DNA of 64,000 bases from Pseudanabaenaceae cyanobacterium SKYG29 (GTDB lineage Bacteria > Cyanobacteriota > Cyanobacteriia > Pseudanabaenales > Pseudanabaenaceae), in assembly GCA_025055675.1 (NCBI GenBank), contig JANWWT010000008.1, positions 1 through 64,000 of the forward strand, read 5' to 3'. A model generated the notes under the pieces. That model had not been told where the DNA came from. It was given only the letters and a program-made list of their open reading frames with translations, and searched no databases. Shown here one piece after another: positions 17,964 through 27,218 of this stretch. Numbering within the stretch: position 1 is the stretch's first letter; each line of letters starts with the position of its first letter. Made by a program: the position numbers and the translations under genes.

Positions 17964-18734
17964 TTACGCAGACTTAAAGAACCTAATAATTTCTCTTACA
18001 TGTTCCAAAAATTGACTGTCTACTGTCAGTTGGGATATGGCTTGCTTTGATTCTTGCCGCACTCGATCGATTTCTTGGGTATGTAAAATTTCCATGCGTT
18101 CTAATTTGTCGTTGATCAGAATCAGTTGGCGGCGAGTTTCTTCCATGAATTCCTGTTGTTTGACTACCCAAGCATCAGGATTTTCCTGATTAAATTCTCT
18201 TTGTAATCCCCCCACAATCTGTTCTAATTGACTCAGGCGATAACGCAGCTCAACTACATCCTCTCTGGGATAGCGCACCCGCTGACCAATTTCTGTTAAA
18301 CGCTGAGTAAGATATTCGTAGGCACTCACGATCGGTCGCAAAAATGTCAGCAACAATGCCCCACCTGCTCCCCAGTAACCAAGTTGACCACCGCCATAAC
18401 GGGCAATCAAATAAAAAAACAGAGCTGAGATGAAGTGCAAAGACAGAGCGATCGCTAGAGAACGACCTACCCAAGCGCGAGCAAACTCTAGTTGTTGACT
18501 GTCTAAATAGATACCCCTTTGACGGGAACCTTCTGCATCATTGACAATCTGTTTGGCGAGGAAATGAATATTCCAGGGTACAGTTACTACTAACAATAGC
18601 CAGCCAAAGATTGCTCCCCCTGTTAACCAGTCCTGCACCGACCCGATCGGTATATGTAACCATTGGGTAACAGCGACAATAAGCAGGGCAACCAGAGCAA
18701 TTGTTAGACCAATCGATAATAAGTTATTCACCAT
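17964..18734 (-). CDS. Membrane protein with C-terminal coiled coil
   Basis: The 256-residue protein has about four hydrophobic segments (near residues 5-25, 36-56, 90-112 and 117-132). A soluble, charged, probably coiled-coil half follows (VVELRYRLSQLEQIV, RQLILINDKLERMEI). I know no function for it. It lies three bases downstream of the DUF4087-like gene and probably belongs to the transaldolase operon. Its normal density of CGATCG sites suggests it is native, unlike the NTPase cassette downstream. Confidence 0.7.
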   Translation of the reverse strand: MVNNLLSIGLTIALVALLIVAVTQWLHIPIGSVQDWLTGGAIFGWLLLVVTVPWNIHFLAKQIVNDAEGSRQRGIYLDSQQLEFARAWVGRSLAIALSLHFISALFFYLIARYGGGQLGYWGAGGALLLTFLRPIVSAYEYLTQRLTEIGQRVRYPREDVVELRYRLSQLEQIVGGLQREFNQENPDAWVVKQQEFMEETRRQLILINDKLERMEILHTQEIDRVRQESKQAISQLTVDSQFLEHVREIIRFFKSA

Positions 18735-18737
18735 AAA

Positions 18738-19106
18738 CTAAAGGGGTCGTGGTAAATCAGGGTCTTCCAGGCATTGTTTGAGAGATTGTTGTCGAAAGTT
18801 ACGGATAGAGGTGATCCGCCATGTGGTGTCAAATCTCGTAGTTGTGACATCCATACAGGCACAGGTGTAGCCATAGTTGCGCTTAGTGTAGACAAAATCC
18901 CTCTCGCTAGTAATGCGTATATTCTCTACTCCTCTGGCGTTGAAACCATTGGGACGGGCAATTTCCCAGGTGGCTAAACGATCGGTTAAGTACCACTCCC
19001 CCAGACTGGGGTTTTCCAGCCAGCCGCAGCGCCGCTCGATCGGTTGGGCAAAAAGGGGGGCAATCCCCCCCACCAGCAAAACGGTAACTAGGAGTTGAAC
19101 TTTCAC
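18738..19106 (-). CDS. Small exported protein, DUF4087-like
   Basis: The 122-residue precursor has a clear signal peptide (LLVTVLLVGGIAPLFAQ). The mature part begins ERRCGWLENPSLGEWYLTD and contains two more Cys (CACMD) and a late Cys, a pattern I associate with DUF4087. Its role is unknown; it should be periplasmic. The start overlaps the transaldolase stop by four bases (19103-19106), so expression is coupled to tal. Confidence 0.7.
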   Translation of the reverse strand: MKVQLLVTVLLVGGIAPLFAQPIERRCGWLENPSLGEWYLTDRLATWEIARPNGFNARGVENIRITSERDFVYTKRNYGYTCACMDVTTTRFDTTWRITSIRNFRQQSLKQCLEDPDLPRPL

Positions 19107-20227
19107 GCTGCTACTTGTAGTTGATTAACTTTTTCTGTCAGGGAGTTCATGAGGGAGGTGAAAGGTTGGACAAATTTGTCAATCCCCTCTACCTGTAACT
19201 CGTACATGACTTGATCAAGATTGATGCCCAGGTCTGTTAGCTCTTGTAACACTTTTTGGGCTTCATCTAACCCCATCTCAATCCGAGTTTCCACATCACA
19301 GTGGTCAATGCAAGCAGCAATTGTTTCAGGAGGCATTGTGTTAACAGTGTTCTCTCCGACCAAGTTGTCAACGTACATGACATCACTATAGGCAGGGTTT
19401 TTGGTGCTGGTGCTTGCCCACAGCAGCCGTTGTTCCTGTGCTCCCTTAGCCTTGAGCGCTTGCCAACGATCCGTGGCGTAGAGTTGTTTGTACTTCTGAT
19501 AAGCCATCTTGGCATTGGCAATAGCCGCCTTACCCTTGAGGGATTGTATCTTTTGTGGGTCAACATTGGTCAGCTTGTCCAACATGGCATCAATTTTGGT
19601 GTCAATGCGACTGAGAAAGAAGCTGGCAACAGAGGCAATGCGATCGATTGGCTCTCCTTTCTCCACTCTCTTCTCCAGACCTGCCATGTAAGCTAGAGCA
19701 GTCTCTTCATAGTCTTTCACAGAAAATAGAAGAGTCACATTGACGGGAACACCTGTGGCAATGACCTCCGTGGTGGCTTTCAAGCCTGCGGCTGTGCCAG
19801 GAATTTTGATCATCACATTGGGACGATCGATCGTTTGCCAAAATCTTACTGCTTCGGCGATTGTCCCTTCCGTGTCGTGGGCGAGATGGGGGGAAACTTC
19901 AATGGAAACATAACCATCCTTGCCATTGGTTGCCTCATAAACGGGACGGAGAATGTCAGCAGCATCGCGGATGTCCTGGAATGCTAGGGTTTCATAGATT
20001 TCCGTTACTGTCTTTCCTGCTTTGATAGCAGCAAGGATAGCATCATCATAGATGGCGTTCCCCGCAATGGCTTTCTGAAAGATGGCAGGATTAGAAGTAA
20101 TGCCTCTAATTCCCTGATTCTGCACCATGTCTGCTAAAGCTCCAGACTGAATGATGTTGCGGCTGAGGTTATCCATCCACACACTTTGACCATGTTCCTC
20201 AATTTCAAGGAGATGATTTTTTGCCAT
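19103..20227 (-). CDS. tal: Transaldolase
   Basis: Transaldolase exchanges dihydroxyacetone units between sugar phosphates in the pentose phosphate pathway. The 374-residue protein has the Schiff-base lysine segment NVMIKIPGTAAG, the N-terminal VWMDNLSRNII and GIRGITSNPAIFQKAI motifs, and SVASFFLSRIDT. The layout matches the long transaldolase subfamily used by cyanobacteria and actinobacteria. It heads an operon with the DUF4087-like and membrane proteins downstream. Confidence 0.95.
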   Translation of the reverse strand: MAKNHLLEIEEHGQSVWMDNLSRNIIQSGALADMVQNQGIRGITSNPAIFQKAIAGNAIYDDAILAAIKAGKTVTEIYETLAFQDIRDAADILRPVYEATNGKDGYVSIEVSPHLAHDTEGTIAEAVRFWQTIDRPNVMIKIPGTAAGLKATTEVIATGVPVNVTLLFSVKDYEETALAYMAGLEKRVEKGEPIDRIASVASFFLSRIDTKIDAMLDKLTNVDPQKIQSLKGKAAIANAKMAYQKYKQLYATDRWQALKAKGAQEQRLLWASTSTKNPAYSDVMYVDNLVGENTVNTMPPETIAACIDHCDVETRIEMGLDEAQKVLQELTDLGINLDQVMYELQVEGIDKFVQPFTSLMNSLTEKVNQLQVAA

Positions 20228-20297
20228 AGTTCTTTCCCACCCAACAATTGCTTATGTTAAATCTAGCCCCCTTCTCTAGGGTGATTCTTTAGACTCT

Positions 20298-21479
20298 CTA
20301 CAGAAACTTTTTAATATTTGTTAACAACTCCCCCGCTGGACATTCCCCCACAAGTTGGTTTTGGTAGTACAGATGGTAATAGTCAGGTTTATAACCGATC
20401 GCCAACCAATCACAGGAACTGTCATAGGCACAGAGTTTAGAACAACCGCTCAAATGAATTCTGAGGGAGTGATCTGATAGAGCCTCTTGTAGTTCTTGGG
20501 CATCCTTTTGGGTGTCTGTAAAACTAACGCTACAGTATTTACCAGCACAGACAGTAATCTGTAGGGGTGGGGGAGAGAGGGAAAAATGTAAATGACTGAG
20601 AGTTTGACAACAGGCAGTGGCACAACTGTGATGGACGAAAGGCAAAATGAGATTGCGCCAGGGAGTGAAACGCACTTCGGGAATCTGATAGTGATTACAG
20701 ACTGTAATTAACTGCTCTAGTTGTACTGCTGATAAACGACCAAAGGGCAGAAAGATACCAATGTAGTAATAATCTTTGTCTTTCTGGGGATAAATACCGA
20801 TGTGTTGAGTAGGCAGGGGTAAATGGTTGCGAGAAACTGGCATTGTTTGCTGCCATATACCAGCGATACTTTGAGTTTTCATCATCTCTAGGAAGCGGGG
20901 TTGTTTGCCTGTAAGATGGGTAAATTCTAAATACAGTGAGGTCAATTGGTCTAGTAAGTTAATCACTTCCCCATAACTGACTGTCAATCCTTGATTGCCG
21001 TTGATGATTATCTGACAGTAATTCCCATCGATCGCGCTAACGAGAATGTCATTGGTCAGAGATTTGATAGATAAAGCCTCTCCCCCGTCAAATCCAATAC
21101 TAAATTTAGCAGAGAGTTTTTGCCATTCTCTTCTCTTACTCAAATACTCCTCCCATTCTTTAGCTAGCGGTGAAAGGTCAATTACTGCCTGCCGATCAAT
21201 GCCACAAGTGGGGCTTAACATAATATTACGGAGATGATCTGTGTCTTGGTCACCAATGAGACCGACAGCTTGTAGTTCTTCGATGACAGTAATAGCAGTG
21301 AGAGAAGCCGATCGGTATTGCAGATTCCCCCGTCTGGAAATTTCTATCTCTCCCTCCTGCACCCAGGTTCTTATCTTGCGCAATTGATCAAGTGTAACTC
21401 TACCGCCCACCAACCGTAGACGATAGAGCCAACCCCCTTTAGTGGGGATCGGTTGCCACATGGAAGGACAGGCACTCAT
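20298..21479 (-). CDS. CobG-like/nitrite-sulfite reductase-family protein (cobalamin pathway candidate)
   Basis: The 393-residue protein has two copies of the ferredoxin-like half-domain of sirohaem sulfite/nitrite reductases (RKIRTWVQEGEIEISRRGNLQ and LEQLITVCNHYQIPEVRFTPWRNL). It also has a C-terminal Cys set, TVCAGKYCSVSF and LSGCSKLCAY, that could bind an Fe-S cluster. In this family CobG converts precorrin-3A to precorrin-3B. The gene lies last in an operon under a cobalamin riboswitch and overlaps the cobW-like gene by four bases, which supports a cobalamin role. Whether it is a true CobG is not certain. Confidence 0.75.
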   Translation of the reverse strand: MSACPSMWQPIPTKGGWLYRLRLVGGRVTLDQLRKIRTWVQEGEIEISRRGNLQYRSASLTAITVIEELQAVGLIGDQDTDHLRNIMLSPTCGIDRQAVIDLSPLAKEWEEYLSKRREWQKLSAKFSIGFDGGEALSIKSLTNDILVSAIDGNYCQIIINGNQGLTVSYGEVINLLDQLTSLYLEFTHLTGKQPRFLEMMKTQSIAGIWQQTMPVSRNHLPLPTQHIGIYPQKDKDYYYIGIFLPFGRLSAVQLEQLITVCNHYQIPEVRFTPWRNLILPFVHHSCATACCQTLSHLHFSLSPPPLQITVCAGKYCSVSFTDTQKDAQELQEALSDHSLRIHLSGCSKLCAYDSSCDWLAIGYKPDYYHLYYQNQLVGECPAGELLTNIKKFL

Positions 21480-22516
21480 GCTTCTAAGTAGGTTTTGATA
21501 TTTCCCAAAGTCAGATTCCTACCAATGAAAACTAAACGGGTCAGACGCTTTTCCCCCTCTTGCCATAAACGATCGTAAGTCAGTTCAATCCGATCGGCTA
21601 CCCCCTGAATCACACCCCGCATGGGCTTGCTGGTGACATGGACAAATCCCTTGATACGATAGACTTCTAGTTGTTTGTTAATCTCTTTTAGTTTAGGGAC
21701 TATCTCTGTTGGCAGGAAAGACCGATCGGATTCATAGTAAACGGAGTTGATGTCTTCATCGTGTTCGTGGTCTTCGTCGTTGTCATGATGACTGGGGCGG
21801 TTAGCGAGGTCTTCTTCTACGGCACTATTGAATCCTAAAATAATTTCTGGGTCAATTTTGCCCTGCTGACAAGGCAGTACCCTTACCCCGGGACGTAATT
21901 CTGTCTTTAACCAGTCTGCTACCTTCTGTTGTTGAACACGATCGATTAAATCTGTCTTTGTCATCAGCACCAAGTCAGCGCAGGCTAGCTGGTCTTCTAG
22001 TAGTTCTTCCAGGGGAGTTTCATGGCTAATACTGGGGTCATTATCCCTTTGGGCTTGCAGAGCTGCTAAATCCCCAACAAACTTGCCCTGGGCAAGGGCT
22101 TCCCCGTCTACAACTGTGACAACGCCATCCACGGTAAAACTATGACGAATTTCCTGCCAGCGGAACGCCTGTACCAAAGGTTTGGGCAGAGCTAATCCTG
22201 ATGTTTCAATTAAAATGTGATCAATTTGTTCTCTTCTTTTTGCTAGTTCCTGCATGGTGGGCAAAAACTCTTCCTGTACTGTGCAGCACAGACAACCGTT
22301 GGTCAACTCTACAATGTTGGGTGTAACTTCTTTGCCCTCTTCATCACAAACACGACAGGACTGTAATAGCTCTCCATCAATACCAACTTCACCAAATTCG
22401 TTCACCAGAACAGCAATCCTACGACCACGATTGTTTTGCAGTTGTTCACGGATTAAAGTGGTTTTGCCACTGCCCAAAAAACCAGTAATAACAGTCACTG
22501 GAATCTTCGCTCCCAT
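21476..22516 (-). CDS. cobW: CobW-family G3E GTPase / metal chaperone
   Basis: The 346-residue protein has the G3E P-loop TGFLGSGKTTLI, the metal-binding CLCC motif in NGCLCCTVQEE, a Walker B-like ILIETSGLA, and the guanine-specificity segment MTKTDLID. A His/Asp-rich stretch (HHDNDEDHEHDED) follows in the linker and the CobW C-terminal domain comes last. CobW proteins deliver cobalt for corrin synthesis; related COG0523 proteins handle zinc or other metals. The riboswitch upstream of this operon points to cobalt. It lies between hupE and the cobG-like gene. Confidence 0.9.
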   Translation of the reverse strand: MGAKIPVTVITGFLGSGKTTLIREQLQNNRGRRIAVLVNEFGEVGIDGELLQSCRVCDEEGKEVTPNIVELTNGCLCCTVQEEFLPTMQELAKRREQIDHILIETSGLALPKPLVQAFRWQEIRHSFTVDGVVTVVDGEALAQGKFVGDLAALQAQRDNDPSISHETPLEELLEDQLACADLVLMTKTDLIDRVQQQKVADWLKTELRPGVRVLPCQQGKIDPEIILGFNSAVEEDLANRPSHHDNDEDHEHDEDINSVYYESDRSFLPTEIVPKLKEINKQLEVYRIKGFVHVTSKPMRGVIQGVADRIELTYDRLWQEGEKRLTRLVFIGRNLTLGNIKTYLEA

Positions 22517-22530
22517 AATCTATTCTCCTA

Positions 22531-23145
22531 CTAGAAATTGGGTAATAAGTTCTCAATAATTTGCTCAAACAAAAAGGTAATACCAATACCAATGAGGACA
22601 AACCCGATCGGTCTGTATTGATCTTTCAACAATCCCCTAGTCAAACCGAACGCTGTCCCACTCACCACAAGCTGAATTGTAGTAAAACCCAGGAGATAGA
22701 AAACTAAGGGACTAGTTTCTGCGCCTACAATTGATTCACCGTAGGCATAGCCATGACAAATCCCCGCCACAAATGCCAGGACAGAAAGCAGATATAAATG
22801 GGGTTGATGCTTGCTGATAACCGAACTGCTGAATAACAGCAAAAAAATGGTAATTCCTAACTCTAACAGTGGTAATTCTAGCTGCAGTAAATGCAAACCA
22901 GTGCCTAGACCCGCTGACAGCAGGAAAACGATCGGTATAACTATTCCCCTGGGCTGCAATGCCCCTAAAATACCCAGGGCAACTACACTGGCAAAGTGAT
23001 CCAAACCAATAATTGGGTGTACTAGACCAGAAAGAAAACCATCGAAGGCAGTTTGGGGTAAATTCCCCCCTGTCATGTGGTGTGCCCCTGCTGGCAAAAT
23101 AACTAATGACAAAAGTAGGAAAGACAATAAAAGTCTTAACATCAT
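22531..23145 (-). CDS. HupE/UreJ-family metal transporter (probable cobalt importer)
   Basis: The 204-residue membrane protein has a signal-like N-terminus and about six hydrophobic helices. The family motif HPIIGLDHFASVVALG contains metal-ligand His and Asp residues. A second His-containing helix is AGICHGYAYGES. HupE/UreJ proteins carry nickel or cobalt. This copy is the first gene behind a cobalamin riboswitch and is followed by cobW, which argues for cobalt. The ATG at 23145 is preceded by GAGG at a normal distance. Confidence 0.88.
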   Translation of the reverse strand: MMLRLLLSFLLLSLVILPAGAHHMTGGNLPQTAFDGFLSGLVHPIIGLDHFASVVALGILGALQPRGIVIPIVFLLSAGLGTGLHLLQLELPLLELGITIFLLLFSSSVISKHQPHLYLLSVLAFVAGICHGYAYGESIVGAETSPLVFYLLGFTTIQLVVSGTAFGLTRGLLKDQYRPIGFVLIGIGITFLFEQIIENLLPNF

Positions 23146-23172
23146 CTGTACCTCGCAGATTGTTTGTATTTG

Positions 23173-23303
23173 TTCTTGGCGGGCATCCTGACTGAGAAAG
23201 GTGAACTTTCATCACAGTTGCGGGACAGTGCTGGACTCACACCAGGCTTTCCCCGATCGGTAACTCCCGACCTTTAACGGCTGACCCCCGTCAAAACCAA
23301 GAA
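23173..23303 (-). ncRNA. Cobalamin (B12) riboswitch
   Basis: On the minus strand the conserved cobalamin core is readable: GGTGTGAGTCCAGCACTG, then TCCCGCAACTGTGA, and at the end GTCAGGATGCCCGCC. A P1 helix closes the element: TTCTTGG (23303-23297) pairs with CCAAGAA (23179-23173). It lies 28 bases upstream of the hupE start. Riboswitches of this class shut off the downstream operon when adenosylcobalamin or a related corrin is abundant. Confidence 0.93.
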
Positions 23304-23320
23304 TTGTTATCTATATTAGT

Positions 23321-24097
23321 CTAAGGTAAACGATCGAGTTGAGTAAAGCCGATAAACTGTATCTGTCCCTGGGAAATTTCAAATTTGAGTACCCTAGCCT
23401 TGATACCCTGAGCTTCCAACTGCGTTAAATCCAACAAACGGTTAACCCCTCGCACCAGCGTATTGATTAAAATATCGGGAATTTTCATGCCCTCAACATA
23501 CAGGTCAACGCGGCTGAGTTTAATATTACCGTTGGGTAAAACCTCGATGGCAAGATCAGCAGTAACATCTAAAGGTTTAATCTCTTTTCGGCGGGGACTG
23601 AGACTAGCTGTTAATCTGATTCGTCGATCGGACAGGAAGAAAATTTGGGGATTAGTGACATCAATTTCTTCTACACCCAGGCTAGGATTAAAGCTAGAGA
23701 AATCCGCCCGAATGCTTTGAAACAATGACCTAATTTGATCTGCTTCTAGGGCCCGATTTATATCCTCTTCCCTGAGTACAACTTTCACTACTGCCCGTAA
23801 TGGCTCTAACAGTTTGACTTGATTATTACCTAGGTTGATATTAACCCGATCGGTTTCTAGTTCCAACACATCCACCCGCAAAAAAGGAAAGAAATAAACC
23901 CCTCGGCTGGCTAGGCGTACCCGATCGATCTTCCCCTGCAAAATTTGATAATTGGGACTACTATCAACCCGCACAGCTAATTCTTCTATGCGCGGCACTT
24001 GTTGGCGGATAGCCCCCTCCACTGCCTGGTTCACTAATATTCCAAAGCCACCCCCTAATCCCAACAGGCTAGTGAGGATAATTGCCAATGTTTCCAC
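23321..24097 (-). CDS. DUF2993-domain (LmeA-like) protein
   Basis: The 258-residue protein starts with a hydrophobic N-terminus (LAIILTSLLGLGGGFGILV) that can act as a signal or anchor. The rest is beta-rich, with VDSSPNYQILQGKIDRVRLA and LELETDRVNINLG repeats typical of DUF2993, a tubular lipid-binding-like fold common in cyanobacteria and actinobacteria. The molecular role is not known. It sits upstream of the riboswitch on the same strand; its stop is 17 bases before the P1 helix, so read-through into the hupE operon is possible. Confidence 0.75.
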   Translation of the reverse strand: METLAIILTSLLGLGGGFGILVNQAVEGAIRQQVPRIEELAVRVDSSPNYQILQGKIDRVRLASRGVYFFPFLRVDVLELETDRVNINLGNNQVKLLEPLRAVVKVVLREEDINRALEADQIRSLFQSIRADFSSFNPSLGVEEIDVTNPQIFFLSDRRIRLTASLSPRRKEIKPLDVTADLAIEVLPNGNIKLSRVDLYVEGMKIPDILINTLVRGVNRLLDLTQLEAQGIKARVLKFEISQGQIQFIGFTQLDRLP

Positions 24098-24203
24098 CGT
24101 TAATTGCCTTTACCTAGCCTCATTACTTTAACAAAAAATCTCCCCTCTCCTACTAAATTTTTATGGTAACCTCTTACAGGAGTTTCTGTAATATTTTCCC
24201 TCG

Positions 24204-24857
24204 GTGACCAACCCTGCCAGCCCAACTGAACTAACTCCCCTCACAGTATTTCGCCATGAATTCGTGGGGCAAATGGATTTATTCGCCGATCGTCAGACAG
24301 TCATGGACTACCTAGACCGCCATCAGGGTTGGTTTCGCCGCTGTGCCCATCCCTTCAAAGCTGACCCGATCGGAGACAACGGCTATGCGATCGGAGTGGG
24401 TAAAATTGGTGCCTTTGGCTTCAAAGTTGACCCTAGGGTGGGGCTACATCTATTGCCCCAAGACCAGGGGGTATATCGCATTTGCACCATTCCCATTCCT
24501 GACCAAGAACCCCAGGGCTATGAAGTAGATTTCAAAGCAGAAATGTACCTTAGGGAAGATGTTGTTCCGCCAGAGTATGAAACCGACATTAAAATTATGA
24601 CTAAGGTGGAATGGCATCTTGTTCTCACTGTCTCCCTGCGCTTTCCCCCCTTTATTCATCGACTACCCCAGGAAACTATCCAATCCACAGGAGATGCCAT
24701 ACTAGCTATGATTGTACGCCGCGTCTCCAACAGCTTAACAAAAAAGGTGCAAGCTGACTTTCACCACAGCCATGACATTAAACTGCCCAAGAAATACAGG
24801 TACGACCCCGCTAAAACAGTCGCTTCGATCCGTCCGGGCGAATCGTCGCCCAGTTAG
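24204..24857 (+). CDS. DUF1997 family protein
   Basis: This 217-residue soluble protein resembles the DUF1997 family shared by cyanobacteria and plastids (DRQTVMDYLDRHQGWFRRCAHPFK, GVGKIGAFGFKVDPRVGLHLLP, and the C-terminal SLTKKVQADFHHSHDI). No biochemical role is established. The start is GTG 24204; a later ATG at 24273 is possible. The last 47 bases overlap the tail of the convergent kinase gene. Confidence 0.75.
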   Translation: MTNPASPTELTPLTVFRHEFVGQMDLFADRQTVMDYLDRHQGWFRRCAHPFKADPIGDNGYAIGVGKIGAFGFKVDPRVGLHLLPQDQGVYRICTIPIPDQEPQGYEVDFKAEMYLREDVVPPEYETDIKIMTKVEWHLVLTVSLRFPPFIHRLPQETIQSTGDAILAMIVRRVSNSLTKKVQADFHHSHDIKLPKKYRYDPAKTVASIRPGESSPS

Positions 24858-26403
24858 TCTTTGCCATTGCCAGTTGCTCATCCGTCACCCTAGCCGCCTT
24901 CAGGTCTGCCCCCTGTAAATTTGCTCCCTTCAAATTGGCATTGGTGAGAAATGCCCCCTTGAGGTTAGCCCCGCTGAGATTTGCCCCACTCAAATTTGCT
25001 TTGCCCATGTAAGCGTATTGCAGGTTGGCTTCCCGCAGGTCAGCATTGACGAGATTCGCTCCGCCCAAATCCGCCTTGGTAAGAATAGCCCGCTGCAACT
25101 TCGCATGACTGAGGTTTGCCCCCGACAGTTTAGCTTGGGTCATGATGCTCCCTTGAAAACTAGCTCCCGTCAAGTCGGAATGGGAAAAGTCCGTCTCCAT
25201 CAGCTTGGCGCGACTCATAACAATCCCCTGCAAATTGGCACTAGCAAGGGAAGCCTTAGATAGATCTTGGTTAGCAAAGTTGCGCTTACCATGATTGTAT
25301 TCCACTATTACCTTGCGCCCGCCCTTCAAATCCTTAGCGGGATTACGCTCCGGTGCCCGCGTGAGCATTCCCTGCCCCCCCAAATCCTGTTGCCGCGTAT
25401 TTTCTACTGGACTACGAGTAATTCTACCCCGCCCAGGGATAGGCGGACGAGCGGCAGGACTAGTAGTTGGACTACGGGAAATGGAAGGACTGATAGTGGA
25501 GGCAGGGGCACTAGCTAGGTCTTTGATTACTTCATCTGCCGTGCGGTAGCGCTGGCTCAGGGACTGCTGCAACATCTTGTCGAAAATTGCCATCATGTCC
25601 TCACTCATCTTGACCTGCGCCCGCCAGTTAATTTCCCCTGTGCGGGGATCATGCCCATAGTCCTTTGGTGAACGCCCCGTCATCAGGTATAAACAAGTCA
25701 TTGCCATGGCATAGATGTCACTGGAATACACCGGCCGCATTGCCATCTGTTCTGGCGGCGCAAACCCTGGCGTGCCAATGGCAAAATTAGTCAGTAAGGC
25801 ACTGGGGTCTTGTTCCGCCAACTGGGGATTAAGCTGGGTGGAAACCGCGCCAAAGTCAATCAGCACTAGTTTGCCGTCCTGTTTGCGGCGAATAATGTTG
25901 GCAGGCTTAATATCGCGGTGAATCACACCGTTTTCATGGATAAATGACAGCGCCGGCAGAATTTCCAGTAATAACTTGCGGATTTCCTCTTGACTGAAGA
26001 CACCATTGCGCTCCAGTTCCTGCTTAAGGGTTTCTCCCTCTATGTACTCTTGAACTAGGTAGAAATAACCATTTTCCTCAAAGTAGTCCAATAGGCGGGG
26101 AATTTGGGGATGATTGCCAATTTTACCAAGGGTGTAGGCTTCCCGTTCGAACAGTTCCCGCGCCATCTTTATCACACTGGGGGACTGGGTACTAGGACGC
26201 AATTGCTTTACTACACAGACAGGCTTACCAGGTAGTCCGTAGTCATTGGCTAGAAATGTGGCTCCAAATCCCCCTTTACCCAATGGGCGGCTTGCTACAT
26301 ATCTGCCCCGCAGCCTCAAACTGGCGCCACAGGAGGCACACACATCATCCCGCTCAGGAGGGTTCTGGGGAGAGCTACAGTTGGGATTAACGCAATAACT
26401 CAC
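24811..26403 (-). CDS. Serine/threonine protein kinase with pentapeptide repeats (SpkB-like)
   Basis: The 530-residue protein begins with a Cys cluster (CVNPNCSSP..., then CASCGAS) that probably binds zinc. A complete Hanks-type kinase domain follows, with glycine loop PLGKGGFGATFLA, catalytic HRDIKPANI, and DFGAVS. A Pro/Ser/Thr linker leads into a C-terminal run of pentapeptide repeats (A(D/N)LxG pattern, from about residue 390 to 510). The same order occurs in Synechocystis SpkB. No transmembrane segment is seen. Targets are unknown. Confidence 0.9.
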   Translation of the reverse strand: MSYCVNPNCSSPQNPPERDDVCASCGASLRLRGRYVASRPLGKGGFGATFLANDYGLPGKPVCVVKQLRPSTQSPSVIKMARELFEREAYTLGKIGNHPQIPRLLDYFEENGYFYLVQEYIEGETLKQELERNGVFSQEEIRKLLLEILPALSFIHENGVIHRDIKPANIIRRKQDGKLVLIDFGAVSTQLNPQLAEQDPSALLTNFAIGTPGFAPPEQMAMRPVYSSDIYAMAMTCLYLMTGRSPKDYGHDPRTGEINWRAQVKMSEDMMAIFDKMLQQSLSQRYRTADEVIKDLASAPASTISPSISRSPTTSPAARPPIPGRGRITRSPVENTRQQDLGGQGMLTRAPERNPAKDLKGGRKVIVEYNHGKRNFANQDLSKASLASANLQGIVMSRAKLMETDFSHSDLTGASFQGSIMTQAKLSGANLSHAKLQRAILTKADLGGANLVNADLREANLQYAYMGKANLSGANLSGANLKGAFLTNANLKGANLQGADLKAARVTDEQLAMAKTNWATIRPDGSKRLF

Positions 26404-26450
26404 GGTTCTGACTCAATTAACCATAGTCCAAGTCTATTCTAAACCCCAAA

Positions 26451-27188
26451 TTAGTAATCTTCGCGCTCACTTGGATCAATGTCAGGGTAGTCAGTAGACT
26501 CAGAGTTGGTAGGACGGGGTCGACGGCGACGGGAAGCACTAGCTTCTATATCTTCATTGTTACTGCTGCGACCAGGCTTAGAACGAGGACGACGGGGAGT
26601 AACAGGCTTAATATCCTCATCTAACACGTCAATTATTGAGTTATCATTGCTAGAGCGGGGACGGGCACGGCGACTGCGGCGCGGTTTGGGCGGTTCTACG
26701 TCTCCCTCCAGTTCAGAAGGACGGTAGGGACGCATCTGGGGCGGCTGCTTGGTCAGAGGACGGTCGGGAATCTCGTGGGCATAATCGTACTCCTGGTACT
26801 CGTAGGGAGGAGCAATAGGCGGTTCCTCTTCCTCGATCGGTTGGTTGATCGCTGCCCGTCGGGCTTGCATAGAAACTGTCTGGCGTAAACTCAAGGTTTC
26901 CAGTCCAAACCACCAGCCAAATCCCACCAATAGCATCTGGGCAAACTGGGTTGTTTGGTCCATCTTAAAGTTATAGAACAGAAGCACCAACCCGTAGATA
27001 AAGGCTACTGCTGCCAGGAAGATGTCATGGTCGCGGGAGAGTTCCGGTCGCCAGTTACGGATGAAATACAACCCCACTCCGCCCAAAATAGCAGAGATGG
27101 CGAGGAAAAGGATCAGCGGATTCCCACCTATGGCGATACCAAATTGCCCACCTGCACCTTGGGCAATTAGGGGAATGTAGTGTAACAT
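26451..27188 (-). CDS. ycf66: Ycf66 family membrane protein
   Basis: From ATG 27188 the protein is 245 residues. The first 100 residues contain three hydrophobic helices with the Ycf66 hallmark FIRNWRPELSRDHDIFLAAVAFIYG. The remaining 140 residues are a low-complexity Arg/Pro/Ser/Asp-rich tail, which is unusually long and charged. Ycf66 is found in cyanobacteria and some plastids with no proven function. I chose 27188 because GAGAGG precedes it at a good distance and the longer frame from 27218 lacks this. It follows psbX after 30 bases on the same strand. Confidence 0.85.
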   Translation of the reverse strand: MLHYIPLIAQGAGGQFGIAIGGNPLILFLAISAILGGVGLYFIRNWRPELSRDHDIFLAAVAFIYGLVLLFYNFKMDQTTQFAQMLLVGFGWWFGLETLSLRQTVSMQARRAAINQPIEEEEPPIAPPYEYQEYDYAHEIPDRPLTKQPPQMRPYRPSELEGDVEPPKPRRSRRARPRSSNDNSIIDVLDEDIKPVTPRRPRSKPGRSSNNEDIEASASRRRRPRPTNSESTDYPDIDPSEREDY

Positions 27189-27218
27189 GGCAACCTCTCT
27201 AGTTATATGTATGGACAA

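Noticed and set aside
17964-18734. Membrane coiled-coil gene as third member of the NTPase cassette
   Set aside because: It is three bases from the DUF4087-like gene, has host-like CGATCG density, and is separated from the NTPase by 86 bases, so it belongs to the transaldolase operon.
24811-25263. Plus-strand frames over the kinase pentapeptide repeats
   Set aside because: They mirror the repeat coding on the minus strand and have no family character or ribosome site.
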